Part shown: in pieces, positions 44,278-45,826 of the stretch
How the letters are laid out: each line of letters starts with the position of its first letter
Position numbering within the stretch: position 1 is the stretch's first letter
Origin: Phialocephala subalpina
Taxonomy: Eukaryota; Ascomycota; Leotiomycetes; Helotiales; Mollisiaceae
Assembly: GCA_900073065.1 (NCBI GenBank)
Contig: FJOG01000021.1
Span: forward strand, 962,070-1,007,895
Direction of reading: 5' to 3'
Length of the DNA: 45,826 nucleotides
Made by a program: the position numbers and the translations under genes
Notes under the pieces: generated by a model
The model's database searches: none
The model's input: the letters and a program-made list of their open reading frames with translations, nothing else
What the model was told of the DNA's origin: nothing

Positions 44278-45333
44278 ATGGCGAAGATATTCAAAACACC
44301 AAACACCATGAAAGCATGGCAATACTCCTCCACCTCAGGCGGCCTTGAGAAGAACCTCAAAATCAACCCCTCAATCCCACTACCGAAGCCGACTCCAAAC
44401 CAACACCTCGTCCAAATCATCGCTTGTGCTTTAAACCCCGTCGACTACAAACTCTCCGAACTACCCCTCATCGGACGCTTCCTTATCTCCAAACCAGCTA
44501 CCCCTTGCGCCGATTTCTCAGGTGTAATCGTAACAGCCGCTTCCGGCTCATCTTTGAAGCCTGGACAACTGGTCTTTGGCGTCTCGGGCTCGAGTCCGTT
44601 ATCTGGAGGAGCGATGCGAGAGTTTAACGTCGCGACCCCCGATGCCGTGGCCGCGATACCTGACGGTGTGAGTCCGATTGATGTGGCAGGAGTTGGGGTC
44701 GCGGGCTTGACAGCATATCAAAGCATTGTCCCTCGAGTTAAGAAAGGTGATAGAGTGTTCATCAACGGCGGCTCGGGTGGGACAGGAGTTTTCGGAATCC
44801 AGTTTGCGAAGGTGGTGGGGTGTCATGTCACTACTTCTTGCTCGGCACGGAATATTGAGCTTTGCAAGAGTCTTGGTGCAGACGAGGTGCTGGATTATAC
44901 GAAAGGAAGCTTGGTGAAGCAGTTGAGAGAGAAGGGATGGAAATTTGATCATGTGGTTGATAATGTTGGGGCGGACGACGAATTGATCTGGCATTGTGGC
45001 GACTTTCTCAATCCTGGAGCGGTGTACGTCAAAGTTGCTGGCGAATTGTCATTACATGGGATATTAAAGGGAATCAAGAGAAAGATGTGGACAGGTGCTC
45101 TTGGGGGAATGAAGGGCAAGATGGAAGGCTTTTGGCCGAAACCACAAGTCGAGGATTTGGCAACGATTGCGGGATGGATCAAGGATGGGAAAGTGAAGGC
45201 GGTGATTGATGAAAAGTTCAAGTTTGAGGAGGCGCCAAAGGCATTTGAGAGGTTGAAGACTGGTAGAGCGAGAGGGAAGGTGATAGTTGACGTTGCGAGT
45301 GAGGTGTGGAAACAGGTTTGGGAAGAGTCATGA
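44278..45333 (+). CDS. Zinc-independent medium-chain dehydrogenase/reductase (quinone-oxidoreductase type)
   Basis: Single exon, 351 residues. The N-terminal GroES-like domain has MKAWQYSS, ALNPVDYKLS and PCADFSGVIV; the catalytic-zinc Cys/His pattern of alcohol dehydrogenases is absent. The Rossmann part has VFINGGSGGTGVFGIQFAK (GGSGGTG at 164-170), SLGADEVLDYT and FDHVVDNVG, ending GRARGKVIVDV. Family members reduce quinones, enones or aldehydes with NADPH in the cytosol, and related chains act as trans-acting enoyl reductases in polyketide clusters. No polyketide synthase is present here, so a general oxidoreductase role is the safe reading. It is the last gene before the third AT-rich island. 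Confidence 0.88.
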   Translation: MAKIFKTPNTMKAWQYSSTSGGLEKNLKINPSIPLPKPTPNQHLVQIIACALNPVDYKLSELPLIGRFLISKPATPCADFSGVIVTAASGSSLKPGQLVFGVSGSSPLSGGAMREFNVATPDAVAAIPDGVSPIDVAGVGVAGLTAYQSIVPRVKKGDRVFINGGSGGTGVFGIQFAKVVGCHVTTSCSARNIELCKSLGADEVLDYTKGSLVKQLREKGWKFDHVVDNVGADDELIWHCGDFLNPGAVYVKVAGELSLHGILKGIKRKMWTGALGGMKGKMEGFWPKPQVEDLATIAGWIKDGKVKAVIDEKFKFEEAPKAFERLKTGRARGKVIVDVASEVWKQVWEES

Positions 45334-45399
45334 TAATGTTTATTTTGTACTTGTACGCTATATTTGCTATTAGGCAATCCGAGATCCATTGATTTGCTT

Positions 45400-45826
45400 T
45401 TTATATTCCACCCGATTCTTTTTATAATCTCCGGGAGAAGATAAAGTATTTAAACAAGTAATTATTTATCAAAGTATATAATAATAAACGAGATTATTTA
45501 TATTTCGAATATAAATATATTTATAAGAAAATATTATATAATAAAATATTTATTATAAATTTATAATTAGAATATATTAAATTTTAAATTTTAAAAAATT
45601 TCTAATCTAAATAAATATTTAATAAAAATAATTAAATTAATAAATTTATTTCGAATAAATAACATTAAATAAAAAAATATTTAAAATATTTTATTTTATT
45701 ATTATTTAATGTAATATAAAATAAAAAAAACTTTAAATTCCTATTTATTAAAAATTATATAATTAGAATATAAAAATTCGAATAAATAGAAAATTAAAAT
45801 TTATTTCGTATTTAAAAATTAAAAAT
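45400..45826. repeat. AT-rich RIP island 3, running off the window
   Basis: Composition becomes nearly pure A/T from about 45430, with no CA/TG-containing words and no readable coding trace. The change from gene to island takes less than 100 bases after the dehydrogenase stop. Confidence 0.75.

Overview
The window looks like nuclear DNA of a filamentous ascomycete (Pezizomycotina; a leotiomycete is my guess, not shown by the sequence). The evidence is short introns of about 47-76 bases with GT-AG ends and CTAAC/CTGAC-like branch sites, a Zn2Cys6 regulator, a Nup170-type nucleoporin, Erg28, HeLo and NACHT proteins, and strongly AT-rich blocks in which CpA and TpG are nearly absent while CpG survives. 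That last pattern is the trace of repeat-induced point mutation (RIP).

Layout. 1-3.5 kb: a RIP-ruined Ty3/gypsy retrotransposon on the minus strand with readable reverse transcriptase and zinc-knuckle traces. 3.6-5.7 kb: two small minus-strand genes of unknown function. 5.8-8.4 kb: two decayed genes, an ankyrin-repeat gene and a fungal ubiquitin-like (ULD_2) gene whose 5' end meets an inverted repeat. 9.1-9.9 kb: a secreted GH11 xylanase. 10.8-11.5 kb: a second AT-rich island. 11.8-13.8 kb: a phenol-hydroxylase-type FAD monooxygenase. 13.8-19.0 kb: a NACHT fragment and a long multi-exon NACHT (STAND/NLR-like) pseudogene. 19.7-25.1 kb: a Zn2Cys6 regulator next to a divergent pair of NAD(P)-binding oxidoreductases, which may be a small metabolic cluster. 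25.8-28.1 kb: debris, including a metallophosphoesterase with a nonsense codon and a lost C-terminus. 28.3-30.4 kb: an intact HeLo-domain protein with a degenerate kinase domain, comparable in layout to MLKL.

From about 31.8 kb the sequence becomes ordinary conserved genome: galactose-1-phosphate uridylyltransferase (with a GC-AG intron), divergent ERG28 and very-long-chain 3-oxoacyl-CoA reductase genes sharing one promoter region, NUP170, a fungal transcription-factor-like protein without a zinc cluster, and a medium-chain dehydrogenase/reductase. A third AT-rich RIP island begins near 45.4 kb and runs off the end.

The accessory half (1-31 kb) holds most of the transposon debris and four broken STAND-, ankyrin- or ULD-type genes, with one intact cell-death-type gene. 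The housekeeping half is intact. Exon joins were worked out by hand from splice signals and frame continuity; two joins stay unresolved and are marked.
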